NCBI GenBank assembly: GCA_009783295.1
Contig: WRHK01000010.1
Location: 1-64,000, forward strand
Length of the DNA: 64,000 nucleotides
Direction: 5' to 3'
From: Promicromonosporaceae bacterium
GTDB taxonomy: Bacteria > Actinomycetota > Actinomycetes > Actinomycetales > Cellulomonadaceae
Part shown: one piece after another, positions 44,973 to 53,978 of the stretch
How the letters are laid out: the number at the start of each line of letters is the position of its first letter
Numbering within the stretch: position 1 is the stretch's first letter
Position numbers and translations under genes: made by a program
Notes under the pieces: generated by a model
What the model was told of the DNA's origin: nothing
The model's input: the letters and a program-made list of their open reading frames with translations, nothing else
Database searches by the model: none

Positions 44973-46076
44973 ATGGGCGCGACCACGCACAGGCCACTGC
45001 ACGTCGGCATCGTCGGAGCGGGGATCTGCGGGCTCACGCTCGCGGCCGGGCTGCGGCGCCACGGGCACGACGTCACGCTCTACGAGCGAGCCCCGCGCCT
45101 CATGCCGGTGGGTGCGGGCATCTCGATCTCCCCCCAGGCGGTGCGGGCGCTCACCTCGCTGGGGCTGGCCGAGCCCGTGCTCGGCGACGCCCGCTCCCGG
45201 CACACCACACGCCGGGCCGCGCTGCTGCGCCCCGACGGTTCGGCCGTGCTGCGCGCCACGGCGGCGCACATGCCGCTCCTGCCGATGACCCGCTCGGCGC
45301 TGCACGCCGCGCTCGCGGAGCAGGCCGGCGACGTGGTGCTCGGGGTCGACGCCCAGGTCTCCGCCTCCGGTGCGCCCGTCGTCACCGTGGACGGCGTCGA
45401 GCACGAGTTCGACGTCGTGGTCGCGTCCGACGGCGTGCGGTCCGCCGCCCGCGAGCGCCTGGGCCTCGACCCCGGCCTGCGCTACGCGGGCTGGACCACC
45501 TGGCGCGGCGTCACCGCCGAGCCCTTCGACCTGCGCGGCCAGGCCAGCGAGACGTGGGGGCCCGGCGCGATGGTGGGGCTGGTGCCGCTGCTCGACGGCC
45601 ACGCCTACTGGTTCGCCGCCCAGCACGCGCCGCCCGGCACCACCGTGCCGGACCCGCGCGGCGACGCCCTCGGCCGGTTCGGCGACTGGCACCTGCCGAT
45701 CCGCCTGGTCATCGAGGCGTGCGACCCGCAGGCCGTCGTCCGCACGGACGTCTACGACCTCGCCGAGCCCCTGACCACGTACGTGCGCGGCCGCGTGGCG
45801 CTCGCCGGCGACGCCGCCCACCCCATGACCCCGAACCTGGGGCAGGGGGCGAACCAGGCGATCGTCGACGCCGCCTCGCTGGTGCGGCGCCTCGAGAGCA
45901 CCGGCGTGGTACCCGCGCTCATGGCCTACGACAACGAGCGCCGCCACCGCTCCCAGCGGGTCGCGCGGGCGTCCCGGGCGATGGGCCAGGTGGCCCTTGC
46001 CGAGGGGATGGGGAGGCAGGCCCGCGACAGGGTGCTGGGGGCGATGGCCGCCGTGACGCGCGCGGTCGGCGGCTAG
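44973..46076 (+). CDS. FAD-dependent monooxygenase (PHBH-like)
   Basis: The 367-residue flavoprotein has the FAD motif HVGIVGAGICGLTLAAGL, the FDVVVASDGVRSAAR segment (the DG motif) and GDAAHPMTPNLGQGANQAIVDA at the C-terminus, all typical of aromatic-type hydroxylases. The substrate is unknown. The ATG at 44973 was chosen as the start closest to the FAD motif; a GTG at 44964 is in frame. It is divergent from the PhzF gene with only 23 bases between them. Confidence 0.88.
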   Translation: MGATTHRPLHVGIVGAGICGLTLAAGLRRHGHDVTLYERAPRLMPVGAGISISPQAVRALTSLGLAEPVLGDARSRHTTRRAALLRPDGSAVLRATAAHMPLLPMTRSALHAALAEQAGDVVLGVDAQVSASGAPVVTVDGVEHEFDVVVASDGVRSAARERLGLDPGLRYAGWTTWRGVTAEPFDLRGQASETWGPGAMVGLVPLLDGHAYWFAAQHAPPGTTVPDPRGDALGRFGDWHLPIRLVIEACDPQAVVRTDVYDLAEPLTTYVRGRVALAGDAAHPMTPNLGQGANQAIVDAASLVRRLESTGVVPALMAYDNERRHRSQRVARASRAMGQVALAEGMGRQARDRVLGAMAAVTRAVGG

Positions 46077-46098
46077 CGTCGGCGGCTAGCCTGGGGGC

Positions 46099-47007
46099 GT
46101 GCCCACGCCCCTGCTCGACGCCGTCCCCGCCGCCGCCTGGCGGGCCGACGTCGCGGCGCACGAGGCGCGCGCGGACGCTCTGACCGCGGTGTGGCGCGAG
46201 GCGCACGACGCCGGCCGCAAGCACGCCGTCGAGGACTTCCTCTTCACCTACTACCCCACCCGCCTGGGCACGCTGCGCCGGTGGAACCCCGGCGCGGGCG
46301 TGGTGCTGTCCGTCGCCGCCGACGACGAGCGCCACGGGTGGCGCTGGCACCGCACCCTGCCGCTGCCCGACGGCGGCACGGGCGTCACGCTCGACGTCGA
46401 GGCGTTCCTCGCCGAGCGCGGCGACGCCGTGCGGTGGGTGCGCGGCTTCGTCGCGGCGACGGGCGGCCGGGCGGGCTCGTTCGGCTGCTTCGGCCTGCAC
46501 GAGTGGGCGATGGTCTACCGCGACGGTGCCACGGGCCGCGACCACCGCCACCCGCTGCCGCTGCGCCTCGGCGCGGACGGCACCGACGACGTGGTTGCCA
46601 CGCACCGCCTGACGTGCACGCACATCGACGCGTTCCGGTTCTTCACGCCGGACGCCCGGCCGCTCAACGCCCTCACGCCCACGCGCGCCGACCAGGCGGA
46701 GCTCGACCAGCCCGGCTGCCTGCACGCCACGATGGACCTCTACAAGTGGGCGCTGAAGCTGGGCCCGGCCGTGCCCGGCGACCTGCTGCTCGACGCGTTC
46801 GAGCTGGCGCGCGACGTGCGGTACACGGACATGCAGGCCAGCCCGTACGACGTGTCGTCGTACGGGCTGGAGGCCGTGGCGATCGAGACGCCCGCGGGGA
46901 AGGCCGAGTACGTGCGCCGTCAGCGCGCGTTCGCCGAGCGCGGCCAGGCGCTGCGCGCCCGGCTGGTCGAGGCCTGCGACGCCGTGCTCGCGCTCGCCGA
47001 GCGCTAG
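46099..47007 (+). CDS. Conserved actinobacterial protein of unknown function
   Basis: I cannot assign a function. The 302-residue protein has no signal peptide or membrane segment, with the conserved-looking stretches DFLFTYYPTRLGTLRRWNPG, GCFGLHEWAMVYR and DLYKWALKLGPAVPGDLLLDAFELARDVRYTDMQASPYD. My recollection is that homologues are annotated 3-methyladenine DNA glycosylase without good support. It starts with GTG 22 bases after the monooxygenase stop. Confidence 0.7.
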   Translation: MPTPLLDAVPAAAWRADVAAHEARADALTAVWREAHDAGRKHAVEDFLFTYYPTRLGTLRRWNPGAGVVLSVAADDERHGWRWHRTLPLPDGGTGVTLDVEAFLAERGDAVRWVRGFVAATGGRAGSFGCFGLHEWAMVYRDGATGRDHRHPLPLRLGADGTDDVVATHRLTCTHIDAFRFFTPDARPLNALTPTRADQAELDQPGCLHATMDLYKWALKLGPAVPGDLLLDAFELARDVRYTDMQASPYDVSSYGLEAVAIETPAGKAEYVRRQRAFAERGQALRARLVEACDAVLALAER

Positions 47008-47011
47008 CGCG

Positions 47012-48751
47012 CTAGGGGGCGGTGCGCTCCCCGGCGCTCGCCAGCGTCTGCCGCAGGTCGGCCACCAGCGCGGGCATGCCCAGGCTGGAGACGTCCTTGT
47101 AGCCGTCGCTCGCACGCGTGACCAGGTACGACGGGTGGCGCATCGGCCGCCCGGCCTCCTTGGCGCGCGCGTCCGCCCACCGCTTGCCCACGCCGAGCGC
47201 CACGGCCCAGGGCAGGTTGGACGCGTCGGCGTGCGGGTCCGCGGGCCCGACGTCGGCGCTGCGCAGCGACCCGTCGAGGCGCCCGGCGAACGCCCGCACC
47301 TCGGCCTGCGCGCGCAGTCCCGACGTGGTGCGCAGCACGCCCGCCTGGGGGCTGAGGCACGGGAGCGCCCCGGCCAGGAAGGCCCCGGGGATCAGCGCGA
47401 CGACGGAACCGCCCGGGTGCCAGATCGCGAGGCCGACGGTCGCGAGCGCCGCGACGACGACCGCCAGGATCAGCCACAGGCGCAGGTGGGGCCCCTTGAC
47501 CCCGCCGGCGTCGCGCAGGGAGCCGTGGGTGGCGTCGGCGGCCGCCGCGCGGGCGGCGCGGAGCACCTGGCCCGCGGACGGGTCCTGCGGGCGGATGAGC
47601 GTGGTCTGCTGCCCGAACGCCTCGACGACGGCGAGCGTCACGGGGTCGAGCCCGGCAGCACGCACGGTGGCGTCGTCGGCACGGTCGACGGCCCAGCCGC
47701 GGTCCACCGCCCGGATCAGCACGACGCCGCGCGCGGCGGCCTCGAACAGCGACGCGAGCACCGTGTCCTCGGGGAGCTGGCCCGTGGCGAGGTAGGCGCC
47801 CTGGACCGGCCCGAGGCCCGCCGGGCGACCCGAGTACCGCCGCACCCGGGCGGTGCGCCAGCCGCCGACCCACCAGGTCAGCACGATGCCCCCGGCGAGG
47901 GCCGCGAGCGCCAGCACGACGATGAGCAGCAGCGGCACCAGGCCGGTGCCGAGCACCGGGTCCCACCGGCTGGCCCACGGGGTGCCGGCGCCGGTGCCGG
48001 GCACCTGCGTGTCGACGTCGGCGTGGAACGCGATCGACGCGAACGGGGCGAGGTTCGTGGCGGACGCGTCGAGCGTGGCGGCGCCCTCGCCGTCGCTGGT
48101 GGCGCACGCCTTGCCGCCCGCGGTGCAGTGCAGGCCGGACGCCTTGCCCGGCAGGGTCACGGTGACGGTGGCGTTGACCACCTGCTGCGGCCAGCCGGCG
48201 GGCAGGGCGTCCCAGTCGAGGCGCGCGCCGTGGTCGCCGGGCTGGAGCACGCCGTCGATCGTGTAGCGCAGCTGGTAGACGTAGACGCCCGGGTCGAGCT
48301 GCGTCGCCTCGTCGCCCGTGCGCAGCGCCGTCGTGCGGCCGCCCTGCTCGGAGGTGAGCTCGACGTGCGCGGCCGGTGCGTCGGCGCCCAGGTAGGCGGC
48401 GCGCGCGTCGTCGACGCGCCATGTGGCGTCGGCGCTGGCCGAGATGATCCGGGCGCTGACGTCGCGCGGCTCGCGGCGGACGCCGTCGGCACCCTCCGTC
48501 GCACGCGGGAAGTACTGGACCAGGCCGATCTCGTTCTGGCCGGTGACGTGCACCTTCACGCGCTCGCCCACCTCGGCGGAGCCGTCGTGGTCGACGGTCA
48601 CGGTGATGTCGTCCGACTGGATGGTCACGCCCGCCTGCATCTCCGGACGCGACGACGCCTCGGTCCAGGAGATGCCCGGCAGGGCGAGGCCCACGACGAC
48701 GAGGGCGAGGACGGCGACCCGGGCCGTCCACCACGCGATGGCGCTGTTCAC
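47012..48751 (-). CDS. DUF2207-type membrane protein
   Basis: The 579-residue protein has a signal peptide (VAVLALVVVGLALPGISWTEA), then a beta-rich extracellular DUF2207 domain (DDITVTVDHDGSAEVGERVKVHVTG to GKACATSDGEGAATLDASATNLAPF), a membrane helix (VPLLLIVVLALAALAGGIVLTWWVGG), a cytoplasmic part, and two more hydrophobic segments (LRLWLILAVVVAALATVGLAIWH and VVALIPGAFLAGALPCL) before the C-terminal region. The role of DUF2207 proteins is unknown. The GTG at 48751 starts just before the signal peptide. Confidence 0.8.
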   Translation of the reverse strand: MNSAIAWWTARVAVLALVVVGLALPGISWTEASSRPEMQAGVTIQSDDITVTVDHDGSAEVGERVKVHVTGQNEIGLVQYFPRATEGADGVRREPRDVSARIISASADATWRVDDARAAYLGADAPAAHVELTSEQGGRTTALRTGDEATQLDPGVYVYQLRYTIDGVLQPGDHGARLDWDALPAGWPQQVVNATVTVTLPGKASGLHCTAGGKACATSDGEGAATLDASATNLAPFASIAFHADVDTQVPGTGAGTPWASRWDPVLGTGLVPLLLIVVLALAALAGGIVLTWWVGGWRTARVRRYSGRPAGLGPVQGAYLATGQLPEDTVLASLFEAAARGVVLIRAVDRGWAVDRADDATVRAAGLDPVTLAVVEAFGQQTTLIRPQDPSAGQVLRAARAAAADATHGSLRDAGGVKGPHLRLWLILAVVVAALATVGLAIWHPGGSVVALIPGAFLAGALPCLSPQAGVLRTTSGLRAQAEVRAFAGRLDGSLRSADVGPADPHADASNLPWAVALGVGKRWADARAKEAGRPMRHPSYLVTRASDGYKDVSSLGMPALVADLRQTLASAGERTAP

Positions 48752-48819
48752 GCCGCGAGGGTAGGGCACGCGGCACCGGGTGCGAAATGGGCTGTTCGCC
48801 CTGTGGAAGAGACGCCGCG

Positions 48820-49578
48820 TCAGGCGCGCGCCGCAAGCGCCCCGTCGAAGAACGCGAGCACGCTCGTCCAGGCGGCCGAGGCGGCCTCGGGCGTGTACGC
48901 GTGGGAGTTGGTGTCGTTGAAGAACGCGTGGCCCGCGCCCTCGTAGACGGTCGCCTCGAACGCGACTCCGGCGTCGGCCATCGCCTTCTCGACGTCGGGC
49001 AGGCCGTCCATGAGCCGGGCGTCCTGGTGGCCGTAGTAGGCGTGGACGGGGCAGGCGATCCGGGCGACGTCGGCGCTCGCGGGCGGCGAGCCGTAGAACG
49101 GCGCGGCGGCCTGGACGCGGGGGTCGGCGGCGGCGAGCGCGAACGTGTACGAGCCGCCGAAGCAGAAGCCCAGGGCTGCGACCCGGCCGTCGACCCCGGG
49201 CTCCTCTTCCAGGGCGTCGACCACGCGGCGCAGCGCGCCGACGGCCCACACGCCGTACTCGGGCTGGTTCGCGGCGGTCATGGCCTCGCGCATCATCGGC
49301 TGCATGCGGGTGCGCTCCGCCTCGTCCGCCGACTCGCGCAGGCGCTGCAGCTCGGCCCCGACCTCCGGGGTGACGCCGCCGTGGCTCAGGATGTCGGGCG
49401 CGTAGACGACGTAGCCCTGCGCGGCGAACCGGTCGGCCACGTCCTTGACGTGGTCCACGAGGCCCCAGATCTCGTGGACGACGACGAGGCCGCCCTTGAT
49501 GGCGACGCCCTCCGGCGGGGTGCTGCGGTAGGCGGCGAAGTCGCCCAGGTCGACGGTCGTTCCACGCAAGGTGCTCAT
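48820..49578 (-). CDS. Dienelactone hydrolase family protein
   Basis: The 252-residue alpha/beta hydrolase has the dienelactone-hydrolase features: VVVHEIWGLVDHVKDVADRFA, a Cys nucleophile in LGFCFGG, an Asp in YGHQDARL and a His in GAGHAFFNDT. The natural substrate is unknown, as no aromatic-ring pathway surrounds it. The ATG at 49578 was chosen; an ATG at 49587 is in frame. It is divergent from the EamA exporter gene. Confidence 0.88.
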   Translation of the reverse strand: MSTLRGTTVDLGDFAAYRSTPPEGVAIKGGLVVVHEIWGLVDHVKDVADRFAAQGYVVYAPDILSHGGVTPEVGAELQRLRESADEAERTRMQPMMREAMTAANQPEYGVWAVGALRRVVDALEEEPGVDGRVAALGFCFGGSYTFALAAADPRVQAAAPFYGSPPASADVARIACPVHAYYGHQDARLMDGLPDVEKAMADAGVAFEATVYEGAGHAFFNDTNSHAYTPEAASAAWTSVLAFFDGALAARA

Positions 49579-49623
49579 GCGCCGCATGATGGCACCCTCG
49601 CCTGAGCGGTTACCCTCGGCGCC

Positions 49624-50547
49624 ATGACCACCCTGGCGCTCGGGCGCGCCGACGCGCGCGCGGCCGGGCTGGCCCTCGCGGTGGCGTCCGCGATCTCGTT
49701 CAGCCTCTCGGGCGCGCTCGCGAGCGGCCTGCTCGAGACGGGCTGGTCGCCGGGCGCGGTGGTGCTGGTCCGGATCGCGCTGGGCGCGCTGGTCGTGGCC
49801 CCGGCCGGGGTGCGGGCGCTGCGCGGGCAGTGGTCACTGGTGCGGCGCAACGCGGGCCGCGTGCTGCTGTACGGCGCGCTCGCGGTGGCGGGCGCACAGC
49901 TCGCCTACTTCTACGCGATCCAGCGCATGCCCGTCGGGCCCGCGCTGCTGGTCGAGTACACGTCCCCCGCGGCCGTCGTGGCGTGGATGTGGGCACGGCA
50001 CGGGCAGCGGCCCGGGCGGCTCACGCTGGGCGGCGCGGCGGTCGCGGCCGTCGGGCTGCTGCTCGTGCTCGACCTGCTGGGCGGCACGCACCTCGACCCG
50101 GTCGGTATCGCCTGGGCACTGGGCGCCATGGTGGGCGCTGCCACCTTCTTCGTGGTCGGGTCCAGCACGTCGGGCGGGCTGCCGCCGCTGGCGCTCGTGG
50201 CCGGGGGCCTGACGGTGGGCGGCGCGCTGCTGGGGCTGGCGGGCCTGGTCGGGGTGCTCCCGCTCACCGCCACCGCCACGTCGCCGGTCTACGGCGGCGC
50301 GGCCGTGCCGTGGTGGCTGCCGCTGCTGGGGCTGGGCGTCGTGACCGCCGGGCTCGCCTACGTGACCGGGGTGCTGGCGGCCCGGCGGCTCGGGGCCCGG
50401 CTGGCGTCGTTCGTGGGGCTGCTCGAGGTGGTGGCCGCGGTGCTGTTCGCGTGGCTGCTGCTGGGGCAGCTGCCCACGCCCGTGCAGCTGCTGGGCGGCG
50501 TGCTGGTGCTGGCCGGCGTCGCGGCCGTCCAGGCGGGCGAGCGATGA
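49624..50547 (+). CDS. EamA/DMT-family transporter
   Basis: The 307-residue membrane protein has ten predicted helices in two EamA repeats, each ending in a GALLA or LGGVLVLAGV stretch. It resembles RhtA/YdcZ-type exporters of small metabolites or amino acids. Its stop overlaps the ATG of the kinase-like gene by 4 bases (ATGA). The substrate is unknown. Confidence 0.85.
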   Translation: MTTLALGRADARAAGLALAVASAISFSLSGALASGLLETGWSPGAVVLVRIALGALVVAPAGVRALRGQWSLVRRNAGRVLLYGALAVAGAQLAYFYAIQRMPVGPALLVEYTSPAAVVAWMWARHGQRPGRLTLGGAAVAAVGLLLVLDLLGGTHLDPVGIAWALGAMVGAATFFVVGSSTSGGLPPLALVAGGLTVGGALLGLAGLVGVLPLTATATSPVYGGAAVPWWLPLLGLGVVTAGLAYVTGVLAARRLGARLASFVGLLEVVAAVLFAWLLLGQLPTPVQLLGGVLVLAGVAAVQAGER

Positions 50548-51299
50548 CGCCGCTGGCGGCCCCGCCGCCCGGGCCCGTCCCCGTGCCGGCCGCCGTCCGC
50601 CGGGCCGCCGGGGCGGACGCCGTGGCGCCCGTGTGGCGCAACGAGCTGGGCGGCCTCACGTTCCGCCTGCTCGCGCACGACGGCACGGCCCGGTTCGCCA
50701 AGTGGTCGCCCGCGAGCGCCGGCATCGACCTCGCCGCCGAGGCCGCCCGGCTGCGCTGGGCGTCGCCGTGGACGCCGGTCCCGGAGGTGCTCGACCTGAG
50801 CGACGACGCCGACGGCGCCCAGCTGCTCGTCACGCGCGGCCTGCCGGGCCGCTCCGCGGTGGACCCGCGCTGGCTGGCCGAGCCGGCGACGGCCGCTCGC
50901 GCCCTGGGCGAGGGCCTGCGGTCGCTGCACGACGCGCTGCCCGCGGACGCGTGCCCGTTCGACTGGGGCGTCGAGGCCCGCCTGGCTCGGCTGCGCCCCG
51001 ACGTCCGCCCCGAGGTGCGAGCTGCGCTGGCCGACGCGCCCGACGTCGAGCGCGCCGTCGTCTGCCACGGCGACGCCTGCGCCCCAAACACGCTCCTGGC
51101 CGACGACGGCCGCTGGACGGCGCACGTGGACCTGGGGACGCTGGGCGTCGCCGACCCCTGGGCCGACCTGGCGGTCGCGGCGATGAGCACGGGCTGGAAC
51201 TACGGCCCGGGCTACGAGGGCGCCGTCTACGAGGCGTACGGCGTCGAGCCGGACGCGGAGCGGATCGCGTACTACCGGATGCTGTGGGACGCGGGGTGA
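50544..51299 (+). CDS. APH(3')-like aminoglycoside phosphotransferase
   Basis: The 251-residue protein has the kinase catalytic loop VCHGDACAPNTLLAD (catalytic Asp) and the metal-binding VDLGTLGVADPWADLAVA motif, in the form typical of APH(3') enzymes, and the ATP-binding lysine in FAKW. The sequence similarity suggests kanamycin-type phosphorylation, but related actinobacterial kinases act on other substrates. It overlaps the exporter gene by 4 bases. Confidence 0.8.
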   Translation: MTPLAAPPPGPVPVPAAVRRAAGADAVAPVWRNELGGLTFRLLAHDGTARFAKWSPASAGIDLAAEAARLRWASPWTPVPEVLDLSDDADGAQLLVTRGLPGRSAVDPRWLAEPATAARALGEGLRSLHDALPADACPFDWGVEARLARLRPDVRPEVRAALADAPDVERAVVCHGDACAPNTLLADDGRWTAHVDLGTLGVADPWADLAVAAMSTGWNYGPGYEGAVYEAYGVEPDAERIAYYRMLWDAG

Positions 51300-51322
51300 G
51301 CCGTACGGGAGAATGGGCGGCG

Positions 51323-53977
51323 ATGACCACCACCACGCCCACGACCCCTCGCCCGGCGGGCACCCTGATCCCGTACCTGCCGCCGCCCACCGGCAAGGCG
51401 CCGGACGCCGACACCCTCTTCGAGTCGTACGCGCAGTGGGCCGCCGACGGCGGCCGCCCGCTGTACCCGCACCAGGAGGAGGCGCTCCTGGAGGTGATGA
51501 CGGGCTCGCACGTGGTGCTGGCGACCCCGACGGGCTCGGGCAAGTCGCTCGTGGCGATGGGCGCGCAGTTCGCGGCGCTGGCAGCGCACCGCGCGGGCCG
51601 CGGCGGGCGCACGTTCTACACGGCGCCGCTCAAGGCGCTGGTGAGCGAGAAGTTCTTCGACCTGGTGGCGGCGTTCGGGTCCAAGAACGTGGGCATGATG
51701 ACGGGCGACTCGGCGGTCAACGCCGACGCCCCGATCATCTGCTGCACGGCCGAGATCCTGGCCAACCTGGCGCTGCGCCGGGGGGCGGGCACCCCGGGCG
51801 ACGAGGACGGGATCGCCCAGGTGGTCATGGACGAGTTCCACTACTACGGCGACCCGCAGCGCGGGTGGGCGTGGCAGGTGCCCCTGCTGGAGCTGCCGCA
51901 CACGCAGTTCCTGCTCATGTCGGCGACGCTCGGCGACACCTCCGCGCTGCGCGAGGACCTCGAGGAGCGCACGGGCCGCCCGGTGGCCGAGGTCGCGGGC
52001 GCCGAGCGCCCGGTGCCGCTGACGTTCGCGTACTCGGTCGAGCCGCTCACCGAGGTGATCGAGGAGCTCGTCACCACGCACCGCGCGCCCGTCTACGTCG
52101 TGCACTTCACGCAGAAGGACGCCGTCGAGCGGGCCCAGTCGCTGCTCTCGATGAACGTCGCGAGCAAGGCCGACAAGGACGCCATCGCCGCCGAGCTCGG
52201 CGCGTTCCGCTTCGGCACGGGCTTCGGCAAGACGCTCAGCCGCCTGGTGCGGCACGGCGTCGGCGTGCACCACGCCGGGATGCTGCCCAAGTACCGCCGC
52301 CTGGTGGAGCGCCTCACGCAGAAGGGCCTGCTCAAGGTGGTGGCGGGCACCGACACGCTCGGCGTGGGCATCAACGTGCCCATCCGCACCGTGCTCATGA
52401 CGGGCCTGGTGAAGTTCGACGGCGAGCGCATGCGGCACCTCACGGCGCGCGAGTTCCACCAGATCGCCGGGCGCGCGGGCCGCGCCGGGTTCGACACGGT
52501 GGGCGAGGTCATCGTCATGGCTCCCGAGCACGTCATCGAGAACCGCAAGGCCCTGCAGAAGGCGGGCGACGACCCGAAGAAGCTCAAGAAGATCGTCCGC
52601 AAGAAGGCCCCGGCCGGGTCGGTGAACTGGACCGACGCGACGTTCGAGCGCCTGCGCGACGCCGACCCCGAGCCGCTCACCTCCCAGTTCCGCGTCTCGC
52701 ACGCCCTGGTGCTCAACGTGCTCGCCCGCCACACCGACCCGGTCGAGGCGATGCGCCACCTGCTCACCGCGAATCACGACACCGAGGGCGCGCAGCTGGG
52801 CCACGTGCGCCAGGTGTTCCGCATCTACCGCTCGCTGCGGCAGGCGGGCGTGGTCGAGCGCGTGCGCGTCCCGGACGCCACGCGCGCCACCGGCTGGCGG
52901 CCGTCGGTCCGCCTCACCGTGGACGTGCCCCGCGACTTCGCGCTCAACCAGACCCTGTCCCCGTTCGCGCTCGCGGCGATGGACCTGCTCGACGTCGAGG
53001 GCCCCTCCCACGCGCTCGACGTCGTCTCCGTCATCGAGGCGACCCTCGACGACCCGCGCCAGATCCTCTACGGGCAGCAGAACGCGGCCCGGGGCGAGGC
53101 CGTCGCCGCGATGAAGGCCGAGGGCATCGAGTACGAGGAGCGCATGGCGCTGCTCGAGGACGTCACGTGGCCCAAGCCTCTGGCGGGGCTGCTCGAGCCG
53201 GCGTTCGTGATCTACAAGCAGACCAACCCGTGGGTCGCCGACGCCGAGCTCGCCCCCAAGTCCGTGGTGCGCGACATGGTGGAGCAGGCGATGACCTTCC
53301 CGGAGGTCGTCAGCCGCTACCAGCTCGAGCGCACCGAGGGCGTGGTGCTGCGCTACCTCGCCGACGCGTACCGGGCCCTGCGCCAGGTGGTGCCCGAGGA
53401 GCACCGCACCGAGGAGGTCGCCGAGATCGTCGAGTGGCTGGGCGAGCTGGTGCGCGGCACCGACTCGTCGCTGCTGGACGAGTGGGAGCGGCTGGCGAAC
53501 CCCGTGGACGACGACGTCGCCCCGCCCGCGCCCGCGGACGACCTCGACGAGCCGCCCGCCCGCCCCGTCACAGGCAACCCGCGCGCGTTCCGCCGCCTGG
53601 TCCGCAACGCGATGTTCCGCCTGGTCGAGCTCGCGGCGCGCGAGCGCTACGAGGCGCTGGGTGCGGCGTCGGGCACAGCGGCGTGGGACGCCGACGCCTG
53701 GGAGGACGCCCTCGACGACCTGTTCGTGGAGCAGGGCGACGACGCCATCGGCGTGGACGCCCCGGCCCGCGCGTCGGCGCTGCTGACCATCCTCGAGCCC
53801 GGCGCGGAGCTGCCCGCCGGCGGCCGCGTCGAGCCCGGCACGTGGTGGGTGCGCCAGACGCTCGACGACGACGACGGCAACCACGACTGGGCGATCACCG
53901 CGCTCGTCGACCTGGCCGCCAGCGACGAGGCGGGCGCCGTCGCGCTCACCGTGCTGCACGTCGGCCCGATCGCCTGA
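51323..53977 (+). CDS. Ski2/HelY-like DEAD-box helicase
   Basis: The 884-residue superfamily 2 helicase has Walker A VLATPTGSGKS at residues 65-75, a DEFH box in VVMDEFHYYG, the SAT motif LLMSATLGD, motif V AGTDTLGVGINVPIRTVL and motif VI QIAGRAGRAGFD. A long C-terminal region of the DUF3516 type follows. Actinobacterial proteins of this type are thought to work in RNA metabolism; the role is not established here. The ATG at 51323 follows the kinase stop by 23 bases. Confidence 0.9.
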   Translation: MTTTTPTTPRPAGTLIPYLPPPTGKAPDADTLFESYAQWAADGGRPLYPHQEEALLEVMTGSHVVLATPTGSGKSLVAMGAQFAALAAHRAGRGGRTFYTAPLKALVSEKFFDLVAAFGSKNVGMMTGDSAVNADAPIICCTAEILANLALRRGAGTPGDEDGIAQVVMDEFHYYGDPQRGWAWQVPLLELPHTQFLLMSATLGDTSALREDLEERTGRPVAEVAGAERPVPLTFAYSVEPLTEVIEELVTTHRAPVYVVHFTQKDAVERAQSLLSMNVASKADKDAIAAELGAFRFGTGFGKTLSRLVRHGVGVHHAGMLPKYRRLVERLTQKGLLKVVAGTDTLGVGINVPIRTVLMTGLVKFDGERMRHLTAREFHQIAGRAGRAGFDTVGEVIVMAPEHVIENRKALQKAGDDPKKLKKIVRKKAPAGSVNWTDATFERLRDADPEPLTSQFRVSHALVLNVLARHTDPVEAMRHLLTANHDTEGAQLGHVRQVFRIYRSLRQAGVVERVRVPDATRATGWRPSVRLTVDVPRDFALNQTLSPFALAAMDLLDVEGPSHALDVVSVIEATLDDPRQILYGQQNAARGEAVAAMKAEGIEYEERMALLEDVTWPKPLAGLLEPAFVIYKQTNPWVADAELAPKSVVRDMVEQAMTFPEVVSRYQLERTEGVVLRYLADAYRALRQVVPEEHRTEEVAEIVEWLGELVRGTDSSLLDEWERLANPVDDDVAPPAPADDLDEPPARPVTGNPRAFRRLVRNAMFRLVELAARERYEALGAASGTAAWDADAWEDALDDLFVEQGDDAIGVDAPARASALLTILEPGAELPAGGRVEPGTWWVRQTLDDDDGNHDWAITALVDLAASDEAGAVALTVLHVGPIA

Positions 53978-53978
53978 C

